Part shown: in pieces, positions 39,235 through 47,614 of the stretch
Position numbering within the stretch: the first letter of the stretch is position 1
Layout: the number at the start of each line of letters is the position of its first letter
NCBI GenBank assembly: GCA_963826695.1
Contig: CAWGXZ010000006.1
Coordinates: 248,001-312,000, forward strand
Length of the DNA stretch: 64,000 bases
Direction: 5' to 3'
Source of the DNA: CAWGXZ01 sp963826695
GTDB lineage: Bacteria; Pseudomonadota; Gammaproteobacteria; Burkholderiales; Burkholderiaceae_C
The notes under the pieces: generated by a model
The model's database searches: none
What the model saw: only the letters and a program-made list of their open reading frames with translations
What the model was told of the DNA's origin: nothing
Translations under genes and position numbers: made by a program

Positions 39235-40438
39235 ATGGACAACCTGAAGCACGGTGCCGATGCCTTGTTTGTATTGCTCGGCGCCATTCTGGTCTTTGCC
39301 ATGCATGCCGGTTTCGCGTTCCTCGAACTCGGCACGGTGCGCGGCAAGAACCAGGTCAATGCGCTGGTCAAGATCCTGGTCGATTTCTCGGTTTCGACGC
39401 TCGCGTACTTCCTGGTCGGCTACGGCGTGGCCTACGGGGTGCATTTCTTCAGCAGTGCCGAAGCGCTCGCGGCGCGCAACGGCTATGAACTCGTCAAGTT
39501 CTTCTTCCTGTTGACCTTCGCCGCGGCAATCCCGGCCATCGTCTCGGGCGGTATTGCCGAGCGTGCCCGCTTCGGACCCCAGTTGATTGCCACGGCCGTG
39601 CTCGTCGGGCTGGTGTATCCGCTGTTCGAAGGCGTGGCCTGGAACCACCGCTTCGGCATCCAGGACTGGCTGGCATCGACCACCGGCAGCGAGTTCCACG
39701 ACTTTGCCGGCAGCGTCGTCGTGCATGCGGTCGGCGGCTGGATCGGCCTGGCCGCGGTGCTGCTGCTCGGCGCGCGGAGCAACCGTTACCGAAAAGACGG
39801 TGCGATCAGCGCACATCCGCCGTCGAACATCCCGTTTCTGGCACTCGGCGCCTGGATCCTCGCCGTCGGCTGGTTCGGCTTCAATGTCATGAGCGCGCAG
39901 ACGCTCGACAAGCTGTCGGGACTGGTTGCCGTCAACTCGCTGATGGCCATGGTCGGCGGCACGCTGATGGCGACGCTGATGGGCCGCAACGACCCCGGCT
40001 TCACCTACAACGGCCCGCTTGCCGGCCTGGTCGCGGTCTGCGCCGGTTCGGACGTGATGCACCCGCTCGGCGCGCTGGTGGTCGGCGCAGTGGCCGGGGC
40101 GATCTTCGTGCGCCTTTTCACGCTGACGCAGAACCGCTGGAAGATCGACGACGTCCTCGGCGTCTGGCCGCTGCACGGCCTGTGCGGTGCCTGGGGCGGG
40201 CTGGCCTGCGGCATCTTCGGCCAGACGGCGCTCGGCGGCCGCGGCGGCGTCAGCCTTGTCGCGCAGCTGATCGGCACCGTGCTCGGCGTTGCATGGGCCT
40301 TCGGCTGCGGCCTGCTGGTGTATGGCGCACTGCGCGCGCTGATGGGGCTGCGCCTCTCGCAGGAGGCCGAGTACGAAGGTGCGGATTCTGTCGATCCACC
40401 GCATCGGCGCGACACCGGAGCGCGAAGGCAACTGGTAG
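39235..40438 (+). CDS. amt: Ammonium transporter AmtB
   Basis: From ATG 39235 a polytopic Amt protein with about 11 hydrophobic helices. Signatures are FAMHAGFAFLELGTVRGKNQ, VYPLFEGVAWNH, the pore-region DFAGSVVVHAVGGWIGLAAV with a conserved His, and VWPLHGLCGAWGGLACGIFG with the twin-His region. A one-base insertion at about 40386 (an extra T) breaks the last 20 codons: the natural end GADLSIHRIGATPEREGNW followed by TAG at 40436-40438 appears in the next frame, whereas the given frame runs on to 40677 through non-homologous sequence. The protein moves ammonium into the cell under PII control. No glnK gene is next to it, which is unusual. Confidence 0.88.
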
Positions 40439-40495
40439 CACCGGGCAGACGCGGACGGCGGTCGGTCCCTGCAGACCGGGCATTGCCTCGCGAGC

Positions 40496-40519
40496 GCCAC
40501 CGGCTTGCAAGCCGGTGGC
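40496..40519. terminator. Perfect palindrome between convergent amt and cysA
   Basis: A 24-bp perfect palindrome (GCCACCGGCTTG followed by CAAGCCGGTGGC) lies between the end of amt and the end of cysA, so it can act as a two-way transcription end for both. No strong T run accompanies it. Confidence 0.55.
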
Positions 40520-40532
40520 CGGCCCGCCCGCG

Positions 40533-41573
40533 TCAGATCATTGCCGCCGGGTCGGGCAGTTCGTTCGAGAACCGCGTCACCCGTCGCGGCAGCAGATGCA
40601 CCGCCACGCCAGGTGCGAGCCCGAGCTGCTCGCGCAGCGCGGTGTACTCGGCGCGCGGCAGTTCGACATCGACATAGCTGGCGTCGTCGAGCCGCTTGAA
40701 CTCGATTCGGGTGTTCGGGCCGACGGTCAGCGCCTGTGCCAGCGTGACGGCGATCGAGCCCTCGGCCGGTGTGGCGAGGATCTGCAGCTCGTGCGGTCGC
40801 ACGTAGTGCACGTCGTCGCTGTCGCTGCGGCCGAGCCGGCCGTGGAACAGGTTGACGTCGCCGAGGAACTGCAGCACGAACGGCGACGCCGGATGGTCGT
40901 AGACCTCGTCGGGCGGGCCGTCCTGCTCGATGCGGCCCTGGTTCATGACGACGATCCGGTCGGCGACTTCCATCGCCTCTTCCTGGTCGTGGGTGACGAA
41001 GACGCTGGTGACATGAACCTCGTCGTGCAGCCGGCGCAGCCAGCGGCGCAGCTCCTTGCGCACCTTGGCGTCGAGCGCGCCGAAGGGCTCGTCGAGCAGC
41101 AGCACCTTCGGCTCGACCGCCAGCGCCCGCGCCAGCGCGATCCGCTGGCGCTGGCCGCCCGACAGCTGGTGCGGATAGCGGTCGGCAATCCAGTCGAGCT
41201 GCACCAGCTTCAGCAGCTCGGTCACCTTCTTGCGGATCTCTGCGTCGCTCGGGCGCGTCGCCTTGGGCCGCACCCGCAAGCCGAAGGCGACGTTCTCGAA
41301 GATCGTCATCTGCCCGAACAGCGCGTAGTGCTGGAAGACGAAGCCGACCTGGCGCTCGCGCACGTCGGTGTGCGTCGCATCCTCGCCATGGAAGAGCACG
41401 CTGCCGCTGTCGGGCACTTCGAGGCCGGCAATGATGCGCAACAGCGTCGTCTTGCCCGAACCCGACGGCCCGAGCAACGCCACCAGCTCGCCGGCGGGAA
41501 TGTCGAGATTCAGGTTGTCGCAGACGACCGTCGCGCCGAAGCGCTTGTTCAGGTTGCGGACTTCGATGCTCAT
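40533..41573 (-). CDS. cysA: Sulfate/thiosulfate ABC transporter ATPase CysA
   Basis: 346 residues from ATG 41573. ABC motifs: Walker A GPSGSGKTT, Q-loop VGFVFQHYALF, signature LSGGQRQRIALARAL, Walker B VLLLDEPFGALD and the switch VTHDQEEAMEVADR. A regulatory C-terminal domain (VHYVRPHELQIL) follows, as in CysA. It powers sulfate import by CysT and CysW. Its ATG overlaps the cysW stop (ATGA). Last gene of the sulfate operon. Confidence 0.94.
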   Translation of the reverse strand: MSIEVRNLNKRFGATVVCDNLNLDIPAGELVALLGPSGSGKTTLLRIIAGLEVPDSGSVLFHGEDATHTDVRERQVGFVFQHYALFGQMTIFENVAFGLRVRPKATRPSDAEIRKKVTELLKLVQLDWIADRYPHQLSGGQRQRIALARALAVEPKVLLLDEPFGALDAKVRKELRRWLRRLHDEVHVTSVFVTHDQEEAMEVADRIVVMNQGRIEQDGPPDEVYDHPASPFVLQFLGDVNLFHGRLGRSDSDDVHYVRPHELQILATPAEGSIAVTLAQALTVGPNTRIEFKRLDDASYVDVELPRAEYTALREQLGLAPGVAVHLLPRRVTRFSNELPDPAAMI

Positions 41574-42484
41574 TCTTTTCCTTCCTGTCCGCCCTTCAGC
41601 GCCCGCACGCGCCGCTCGACCAGGTACTGCAGCACCAGCGTCACCAGCGCCAGCCCGGCGAGCAGGGAAGCCACGGCGAAGGCCGCGGCGAACTGGTATT
41701 CGTTGTAGAGGATCTCGATGTGCAGCGGCATGGTGTTCGTCTGGCCGCGGATGTGGCCCGAAACCACGCTGACCGCGCCGAACTCGCCCATCGCCCGCGC
41801 GTTGCACAGGATCACGCCATAAAGCAGCGCCCACTTGATGTTCGGCAAGGTCACCCGCCTGAAAATCTGCCAGCCGCCCGCGCCGAGCACCCGCGCCGCC
41901 TCCTCCTGCTCGCTGCCCTGCGCCTGCATCAGCGGGATCAGTTCGCGCGCGACGAACGGGAAGGTGATGAACAGCGTCGCCAGCACGATGCCCGGCAAGG
42001 CGAAGATCACCTTCAGGTCGTGGTCGCGCAGCCATTCGCCGAACCAGCCCTGCAGCCCGAAGACCAGCACGAAGATCAACCCGGCGATCACCGGACTGAC
42101 CGAGAACGGCAGGTCGATCAGCGTCAGCAGCACGTTCTTGCCGCGGAAATCGAACTTGGCGATGCACCAGGCGGCCGCCACGCCGAAGACCAGGTTCAGC
42201 GGCACCGAAACCGCAGCGGCGATCAGCGTCAGCTGGATGGCCGAAAGCGCGTCGGGGTCGACGATCGCCGCGACGTAGACACCGAAGCCCTTCTTCAGCG
42301 CCTCGACGAAGACCACCGCCAGCGGGATGAAGAGGAACAGTGTCAGGAAGCCGAGCGCCACGCCGATCAAGGTGCGTCGAACCCACGCCGGCTCGCCCGT
42401 CGCCGAGCGCAGCGCGGGGCGCGGCGCGGCCTGGGTGGTGCTGGAACCAGGCACGGAGAGAGTTTCTACGGCGTTGGGGTTCAT
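41570..42484 (-). CDS. cysW: Sulfate ABC transporter permease CysW
   Basis: 304 residues with about six membrane helices. The loop that docks onto the ATPase is EEAARVLGAGGWQIFRRVTL, and GEFGAVSVVSGHIRGQTNTM near the end is typical of CysW. It has a longer N-terminal cytoplasmic tail (~35 residues) than the membrane core needs. It pairs with CysT. It is separated from cysT by 402 bp of repeat-rich non-coding DNA, which is odd for this operon. Confidence 0.94.
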   Translation of the reverse strand: MNPNAVETLSVPGSSTTQAAPRPALRSATGEPAWVRRTLIGVALGFLTLFLFIPLAVVFVEALKKGFGVYVAAIVDPDALSAIQLTLIAAAVSVPLNLVFGVAAAWCIAKFDFRGKNVLLTLIDLPFSVSPVIAGLIFVLVFGLQGWFGEWLRDHDLKVIFALPGIVLATLFITFPFVARELIPLMQAQGSEQEEAARVLGAGGWQIFRRVTLPNIKWALLYGVILCNARAMGEFGAVSVVSGHIRGQTNTMPLHIEILYNEYQFAAAFAVASLLAGLALVTLVLQYLVERRVRALKGGQEGKE

Positions 42485-42546
42485 CCAGGCGCCCCGTCCC
42501 GACGCGCACCAGCATGCAACGCTTGGCTTGCGAACACAGGCGAGCG

Positions 42547-42764
42547 ATCGTGCCGAGCGGGTGCTGTGCGACGCTCGTGTCCCCCGAGCCGGGCTCCGCC
42601 CGTCTCTCCTCCTTTACCTCGCTCTGCACAACACCCACTCGGCCCGATCAGGCTCCGCGCAGGCTGTTCGCCCCTTCCCACGAGCGGCGCATGGCCGCGG
42701 GCAGTGGGTGGGTGGCGCAGTGAAGTAAAGGAGGAGGGCTCGGCCAGGGGCCGAGTCCGGGGGA
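42547..42764. repeat. Imperfect inverted repeat inserted between cysW and cysT
   Basis: Two copies of a ~43-bp element lie face to face: left arm 42580-42620 (begins TCCCCCGAGCC, ends CTCCTTTACCTC) and right arm 42722-42764 (begins GAAGTAAAGGAGGAGGG, ends GTCCGGGGGA). Further complementarity (GATCGTGCCGAG... at about 42547 against CTCGGCCCGATC at about 42638-42649) extends the structure. A frame crossing it is low-complexity and not protein-like. It resembles a dispersed intergenic repeat rather than a gene. Confidence 0.6.
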
Positions 42765-42886
42765 CATGAACGGAGCTACCCACCCGCTGGCCGCGGCTCG
42801 CTCCGCGTCTGCCAGCATTCAGGACGGGCCGGCAACCAGGCAACGCCCTGCAAAACGAGCCTTCGAACAGCAGAGCAGGCTTCATC

Positions 42887-43720
42887 TCAGCGCCCCTGCC
42901 GCGACCGCGTCCATGCCTGCAGCCCGTTGATCGCCAGCAGCAGCACGAACGACGCCACCAGCATCACCACCGCAATCGCCGTGGCACCGGTGAAGTCGTA
43001 TTGCTCGAGCTTGGTGATGATCAACAGCGGCGTGATCTCGCTGACCATCGGCAGGTTGCCGGCAATGAAGATCACCGAGCCGTACTCGCCGAGCGCGCGC
43101 GCAAAAGCGAGCGCGAACCCGGTCAGCAGGGCGGGCGTCAGGATCGGCAGGATGACCTTGGTGAAGGTCTGCCAGCGGGTTGCGCCCAGGGTGGCCGCGG
43201 CTTCCTCGAGCTCCTTCTGCAGGTCGGCGATGACCGGCTGGACCGTGCGCACGACGAACGGCAGGCCGATGAAGGTGAGTGCGACGAACACGCCGATCGG
43301 CGTGAAGCTGACCTTGAACGGCAGCAACTGCCCGATCCAGCCGTTCTGCGAATAGAGCGCCGTCAACGCGATGCCGGCCACCGCCGTCGGCAGCGCGAAC
43401 GGCAGGTCGACCAGCGCATCGACCAGCCGCTTGGCCGGAAATTCATAGCGCACCAGCACCCAGGCGACGATCAGCCCGAAGAAGGTGTTGATCAGCGCCG
43501 CCGCGAACGAGGCGCCGAAAGTCAGCCGGTACGAGGCGACGACCCGCGGCGAGGCGACCGCCGCCCAAAACGCCGGCCAGGTCATCGTGAAGGTCTTGAG
43601 GAACGCTGCCGACAACGGAATCAGCACCACGAAGCTGAGGTACAGCAGCGTGAAGCCGAGCGCCAGGTCGAAGCCAGGCAACACGCTGTGGCGCCTGAGC
43701 AGCGCGCGCGAGAACAGCAT
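42887..43720 (-). CDS. cysT: Sulfate ABC transporter permease CysT
   Basis: 277 residues, about six helices. The permease signature EEAAATLGATRWQTFTKVIL (EAA loop) and FARALGEYGSVIFIAGNLPM are diagnostic of CysT (CysU). N-terminus LGFTLLYLSFVVLIPLSAAF is the first membrane helix. It follows a binding-protein gene by 37 bp. It works with CysW and CysA to import sulfate or thiosulfate. Confidence 0.94.
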   Translation of the reverse strand: MLFSRALLRRHSVLPGFDLALGFTLLYLSFVVLIPLSAAFLKTFTMTWPAFWAAVASPRVVASYRLTFGASFAAALINTFFGLIVAWVLVRYEFPAKRLVDALVDLPFALPTAVAGIALTALYSQNGWIGQLLPFKVSFTPIGVFVALTFIGLPFVVRTVQPVIADLQKELEEAAATLGATRWQTFTKVILPILTPALLTGFALAFARALGEYGSVIFIAGNLPMVSEITPLLIITKLEQYDFTGATAIAVVMLVASFVLLLAINGLQAWTRSRQGR

Positions 43721-43757
43721 CGGGAACGGTCAGGAAACGATCGAAGCGATCGGAGCG

Positions 43758-44792
43758 TCAGGACTTGCGCGCGGCGAGGAGGATCTGGTCGTAGACCGCG
43801 CCGTCGTCGAAGTGCTCCTTCTGCGCCTTGCTCCAGCCGCCGAACATCTCGTCGATGGTGAACAGGTTCACCTTCGGGAAGTCCTTGGCGTACTTGGCGA
43901 GCAGCGCCGGCGAGCGCGGCCGCAGCTGGTGCTTGGCGGCAATCTCCTGCGCTTCGTCGGACCACAGGTGCCGCAGGTAGGCCTCGGCCTGCTTGCGCGT
44001 TCCCTTCTTGTCGACCACCTTGTCGATCACCGCGACCGGGTTCTCGGCCAGGATGCTCCATTGCGGGTAGACGACATCGAAGTTGTTGCCGAATTCCTCG
44101 CGGATCAGGTTGACCTCGCTTTCGAAAGTGGCCAGCGCATCGCCGATGTTGCGTTGCGCGAATGTCGTCGTCGCCGCGCGGCCGCCGCCGTCGAAGACCG
44201 GCACGTTGGCGAACATCCGCTGCAGTTGCTCGCGAGTCTGCGCCGGCGTGCGGCCGGCCTTGATCGCGGCGCCCCACGCGGCCACATAGGTGTAGCGGCC
44301 GTTGCCGGTGACCTTCGGATTCGGAATGACGACGCTGACGCCGGGCTTGGCGAGGTCGGCCCAGTCCTTGATGCCCTTCGGATTGCCCTTGCGGACCAGG
44401 ATCACCGTCGTCGATGTGGTCGGCGCGCTGTTGTTCGGCAGCCGCTTGGCCCAGTCCGCCGGCAGCAGCTTGCCGCGCTCGGCGATGGCGTCGATGTCGT
44501 TGGCCTGGTTCATCGTCACCACGTCGGCCTCGAGGCCGTCGATCACCGAACGCGCCTGCTTGCTCGACCCGCCATGCGACTGGTTGACTGCCACGTCCTC
44601 GCCGGACGTCGCTTTCCAGTACTTCTGGAACAGCGGGTTGTAGTCCTTGAAGAACTCGCGGGCGACGTCGTAGCTGACATTGAGCAGCGTCGGCCCGGCC
44701 GCGTGCGACAGGCCGGCGCCGGCCAGCAGCGCAGCGGCGACGGCAGCGCCGATCAGGGGACGGCGGCGGAGAATTGCGGACGAAGAACGCAT
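43758..44792 (-). CDS. Sulfate-binding periplasmic protein, second copy in operon
   Basis: 344 residues with a signal peptide (LIGAAVAAALLAGAGLSHA). Sulfate-binding protein features: TLLNVSYDVAREFFKDYNPL, QSHGGSSKQARSVIDGLEAD, LVRKGNPKGIKDWADLAKPG. The SHGGSxKQ and RKGNPKxIKDW segments bind the oxyanion. It stands directly ahead of cysT. A second, clearly different sulfate-binding gene precedes it, so one may favour sulfate and the other thiosulfate or another oxyanion; which is which cannot be told. Confidence 0.9.
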   Translation of the reverse strand: MRSSSAILRRRPLIGAAVAAALLAGAGLSHAAGPTLLNVSYDVAREFFKDYNPLFQKYWKATSGEDVAVNQSHGGSSKQARSVIDGLEADVVTMNQANDIDAIAERGKLLPADWAKRLPNNSAPTTSTTVILVRKGNPKGIKDWADLAKPGVSVVIPNPKVTGNGRYTYVAAWGAAIKAGRTPAQTREQLQRMFANVPVFDGGGRAATTTFAQRNIGDALATFESEVNLIREEFGNNFDVVYPQWSILAENPVAVIDKVVDKKGTRKQAEAYLRHLWSDEAQEIAAKHQLRPRSPALLAKYAKDFPKVNLFTIDEMFGGWSKAQKEHFDDGAVYDQILLAARKS

Positions 44793-44861
44793 GACGAGGG
44801 GGCTGCCAGGGCGACCGATTGAGCGAAGCCGCGGATGGTAGCGGCTGCCGGGACCGCCGCA

Positions 44862-44884
44862 AACGATCGAATTCTTCGATCGTT
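44862..44884. terminator. Hairpin between the two sulfate-binding protein genes
   Basis: AACGATCGAA, loop TTC, TTCGATCGTT: a perfect 10-bp stem. It lies 17 bp behind the stop of the first binding-protein gene on the minus strand and could part-terminate or stabilise its transcript, so that the binding protein is made in excess over the permeases. No T run follows. Confidence 0.5.
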
Positions 44885-44901
44885 ATGCACGGCGGCGCGC
44901 C

Positions 44902-45915
44902 TCACTTGCGCGTGTAGACCTGGTCGAAGGTGCCGCCGTCCGAGAAGTGGGTCTTCTGGGCCTTGGCCCAGCCGCCGAAGGCCTGGTCGACGGTGAAGAG
45001 CTTCAGCTTCGGGAACTGCGCCGCGTACCTGGCAGACACGGTTGCATCGATCGGCCGGTAGTAGTTCCGTGCAGCGATCGTCTGCCCTTCGGGGGTGTAG
45101 AGGAAGTCCAGGTACGCCTGCGCCGCCGCGCGGGTGCCCTTGCGGTCGACGACCTTGTCGACCACCGCCACGGGCGGCTCGGCAAGGATCGAAAGCGACG
45201 GCGCAACGATGTCGAACTTGTCCGGCCCGAGTTCCTTCAATGCCAGCAGGGCCTCGTTTTCCCAGGCGAGCAGCACGTCGCCGAGGCCGCGCTCGACGAA
45301 AGTCGTCGTCGAGCCCCGCGCACCCGAGTCGAGCACCGGCACGTTGCCGTAGACGCTGGCGACGAACTGTTGCGCCTTGGCGTCGCTGCCGAACTTCTGC
45401 TGCGCCCAGCCCCACGCGGCGAGGTAGTTCCAGCGCGCGCCACCCGAGGTCTTCGGGTTCGGCGTGATCACCGCGACGCCGGGCCGGGCGAGGTCTTCCC
45501 AGTCCTTGATGCCCTTCGGATTGCCCTTGCGCACGAGGAAGACGATCGTCGAGGTGTAGGGCGAGCTGTTGTGCGGCAGGCGCTTTTGCCAGTCGGGCGG
45601 CAGCAACTTGCCACGGGTGGCAATTTCGTCGATGTCGTAGGCGAGCGCCAGCGTCACCACGTCGGCGTCGAGTCCGTCGATGACCGAACGCGCCTGCTTG
45701 CCCGAGCCGCCGTGCGAGGCCTTGATCGTCACGTTGTTGCCGGACTTGGCCTTCCAGTGCCTGGCAAAGGCGCCGTTGATGTCCTGGTAGAGCTCGCGTG
45801 TCGGGTCGTACGAGACGTTGAGCAGCGTCTGGTCGGCGGCAAGCGCCGGTGCCGCCCATGCCGCGACCACCAGCGGTAGCAAGGCACGGCGCACGGAATC
45901 GATCTTCTTGTTCAT
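44902..45915 (-). CDS. sbp: Sulfate-binding periplasmic protein, first gene of the operon
   Basis: 337 residues with a signal peptide (LLPLVVAAWAAPALA, then ADQTLLNVSYDPTRELYQDI). It carries the same oxyanion-binding segments as its neighbour (KASHGGSGKQARSVIDGLDA and RKGNPKGIKDWEDLARPG). Closest in type to Sbp/CysP. As first gene of the sbp-sbp-cysT-cysW-cysA operon it has the promoter in the 137 bp upstream, where a CysB site is likely but cannot be defined here. Confidence 0.9.
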   Translation of the reverse strand: MNKKIDSVRRALLPLVVAAWAAPALAADQTLLNVSYDPTRELYQDINGAFARHWKAKSGNNVTIKASHGGSGKQARSVIDGLDADVVTLALAYDIDEIATRGKLLPPDWQKRLPHNSSPYTSTIVFLVRKGNPKGIKDWEDLARPGVAVITPNPKTSGGARWNYLAAWGWAQQKFGSDAKAQQFVASVYGNVPVLDSGARGSTTTFVERGLGDVLLAWENEALLALKELGPDKFDIVAPSLSILAEPPVAVVDKVVDRKGTRAAAQAYLDFLYTPEGQTIAARNYYRPIDATVSARYAAQFPKLKLFTVDQAFGGWAKAQKTHFSDGGTFDQVYTRK

Positions 45916-46052
45916 GGCGAGCCTTCAGGGGTTCGTTGCCGACCCGCAGTATTCGGAAGGCGCGGATGGTGGGGCCGAGGGCCCAGATCGGCAACGAACC
46001 AATAGGCTGATGCTTATGCGCGGGCGAGGTGGTTCGGCACAACGATGGCAGG

Positions 46053-46421
46053 TCAGGCTGCGCGGTGCAGCAGCCCGCGCAGCCGCGCCGGCAGCCCCTC
46101 GGCGGTGGCATGGGCCGGTGCGCCGAGTTCTCCCCGCAGCGCGCGCTCGATCAGCCGCGCGGCCGTCTGCGGCTGCGGCATGATCGCGCCGAAGAAGCGG
46201 ATCGCGTCGCCATCGGCGATCAGCAGCGAGGGAAAGTTGTCGATGTCGATCGTGCCGAGCGCCTCGGCCTCGTCCTCGATGTCGACCCAGATCAGCCGTG
46301 CGCGGCCGGCGAACTGCCGGGCCAGCGCATCGAAAACCGCGCGGTAGTCGCGACAGCTGCCGCACCATTCGGCACACAGACAGGCAACGAGCGGCAGATC
46401 GGCGGTTGGGGCGTGCAGCAT
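46053..46421 (-). CDS. Thioredoxin-fold protein
   Basis: 122 residues from ATG 46421 (an ATG 14 codons upstream is less likely). The redox motif is CAEWCGSCRDYRAVF (WCGSC), and the cis-Pro loop is NFPSLLIADGD. The usual thioredoxin WCGPC has become WCGSC. It is probably a cytoplasmic disulfide reductase or redox partner, as no export signal is seen. It is divergent from the dehydrogenase gene at 46508. Confidence 0.82.
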   Translation of the reverse strand: MLHAPTADLPLVACLCAEWCGSCRDYRAVFDALARQFAGRARLIWVDIEDEAEALGTIDIDNFPSLLIADGDAIRFFGAIMPQPQTAARLIERALRGELGAPAHATAEGLPARLRGLLHRAA

Positions 46422-46507
46422 CGGCGCGGAGTTTGCCGCATGCGGGGCCCGTCTCCCCGGCATCGACTTAAGATCGCCGGGCCCCGAACAATTAGAGGAT
46501 CGCGCCT

Positions 46508-47581
46508 ATGAAAGCCCCGTTCAAGATCGCCGTCATCCCTGGCGATGGCATTGGCAAGGAAGTCATGCCCGAAGGCATGCGGGTCCTCGAGGCCGCCGCC
46601 CGGCGCTTCGACCTCGCCTTCGATTTCACATCGGTCGAATGGGCGAGTTGCGACTACTACCAGAGCCACGGCCAGATGATGCCGGACGACTGGAAGTCGC
46701 AGCTCGAAGGTCAGGACGCGCTGCTTTTCGGCGCCGTCGGCTGGCCGAACAGCGTGCCCGACCATGTCTCGCTGTGGGGCTCGCTGCTCAAGTTCCGGCG
46801 CGAGTTCGACCAGTACATCAACCTGCGCCCGGTGCGGCTGTTCGAGGGCGTGCCGTGTCCGCTGGCCGGGCGCAAGGCCGGCGACATCGATTTCTACGTG
46901 GTGCGCGAGAACACCGAAGGCGAGTACACCAACCTCGGCGGCGTGATGTACGCCGGCACCGAGCGCGAGATCGTCATCCAGGAATCGGTCTACTCGCGCC
47001 ACGGCACCGACCGGGTGCTGAAGTACGCCTTCGAGATGGCGCAGTCGCGCCAGCGCAAGCACCTGACGGTGGCGACCAAGTCCAACGGCATCGCCATCAG
47101 CATGCCGTGGTGGGACGGCCGCGCCGATGCCATCGGCCAGGGCTATCCGGAAGTCACGATCGACAAGCAGCACATCGACATCCTGTGCGCGCGCTTCGTG
47201 CTGCAGCCGACGCGCTTCGACGTCGTCGTCGCGTCGAACCTGTTCGGCGACATCCTTTCGGACCTGGGCCCGGCGTGCACCGGCACGATCGGCCTGGCGC
47301 CTTCGGCGAACCTCAACCCCGAGCGCAAGTTCCCGTCGCTGTTCGAGCCGGTGCACGGCTCGGCACCCGATATCTACGGCAAGAACATCGCCAACCCGGT
47401 GGCGATGATCTGGTCGGCGGCGTTGATGCTCGACTTCCTCGGCTGCAAGGAAGCGCACGACGCGATCCTGAAGGCGATCGAGGCGGTGCTGGTCGAAGGC
47501 CCGCGCACCGGCGACCTCGGCGGTCAGGCGAACACGACCGAAATGGGCAAGGCGATCGCGGAGCGCGTCGAGCGAGGCTAG
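46508..47581 (+). CDS. ttuC: Tartrate dehydrogenase / D-malate dehydrogenase (decarboxylating) type
   Basis: 357 residues of the isocitrate/isopropylmalate dehydrogenase family. The start FKIAVIPGDGIGKEVMPEGM, active-site region VVRENTEGEYTNLGGVMY and NLFGDILSDLGP, EPVHGSAPDIYGKNIANPVA are all clear. The segment VEWASCDYYQSHGQMMPDDW and the VPCPLAGRK loop match the tartrate/D-malate subgroup rather than LeuB or Icd. It should oxidise D-malate or tartrate with NAD+. It stands alone on its strand. Confidence 0.85.
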   Translation: MKAPFKIAVIPGDGIGKEVMPEGMRVLEAAARRFDLAFDFTSVEWASCDYYQSHGQMMPDDWKSQLEGQDALLFGAVGWPNSVPDHVSLWGSLLKFRREFDQYINLRPVRLFEGVPCPLAGRKAGDIDFYVVRENTEGEYTNLGGVMYAGTEREIVIQESVYSRHGTDRVLKYAFEMAQSRQRKHLTVATKSNGIAISMPWWDGRADAIGQGYPEVTIDKQHIDILCARFVLQPTRFDVVVASNLFGDILSDLGPACTGTIGLAPSANLNPERKFPSLFEPVHGSAPDIYGKNIANPVAMIWSAALMLDFLGCKEAHDAILKAIEAVLVEGPRTGDLGGQANTTEMGKAIAERVERG

Positions 47582-47589
47582 GCGTCCTC

Positions 47590-47614
47590 GCGGCGCGCCT
47601 CAGGTGCGCGCCGC
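47590..47614. terminator. GC-rich hairpin between convergent genes
   Basis: GCGGCGCGC, loop CTCAGGT, GCGCGCCGC: a 9-bp perfect stem 9 bases behind the dehydrogenase stop. It overlaps the stop codon of the GMC oxidoreductase gene on the other strand (47600). A plausible shared transcription end, though no T run is present. Confidence 0.5.
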
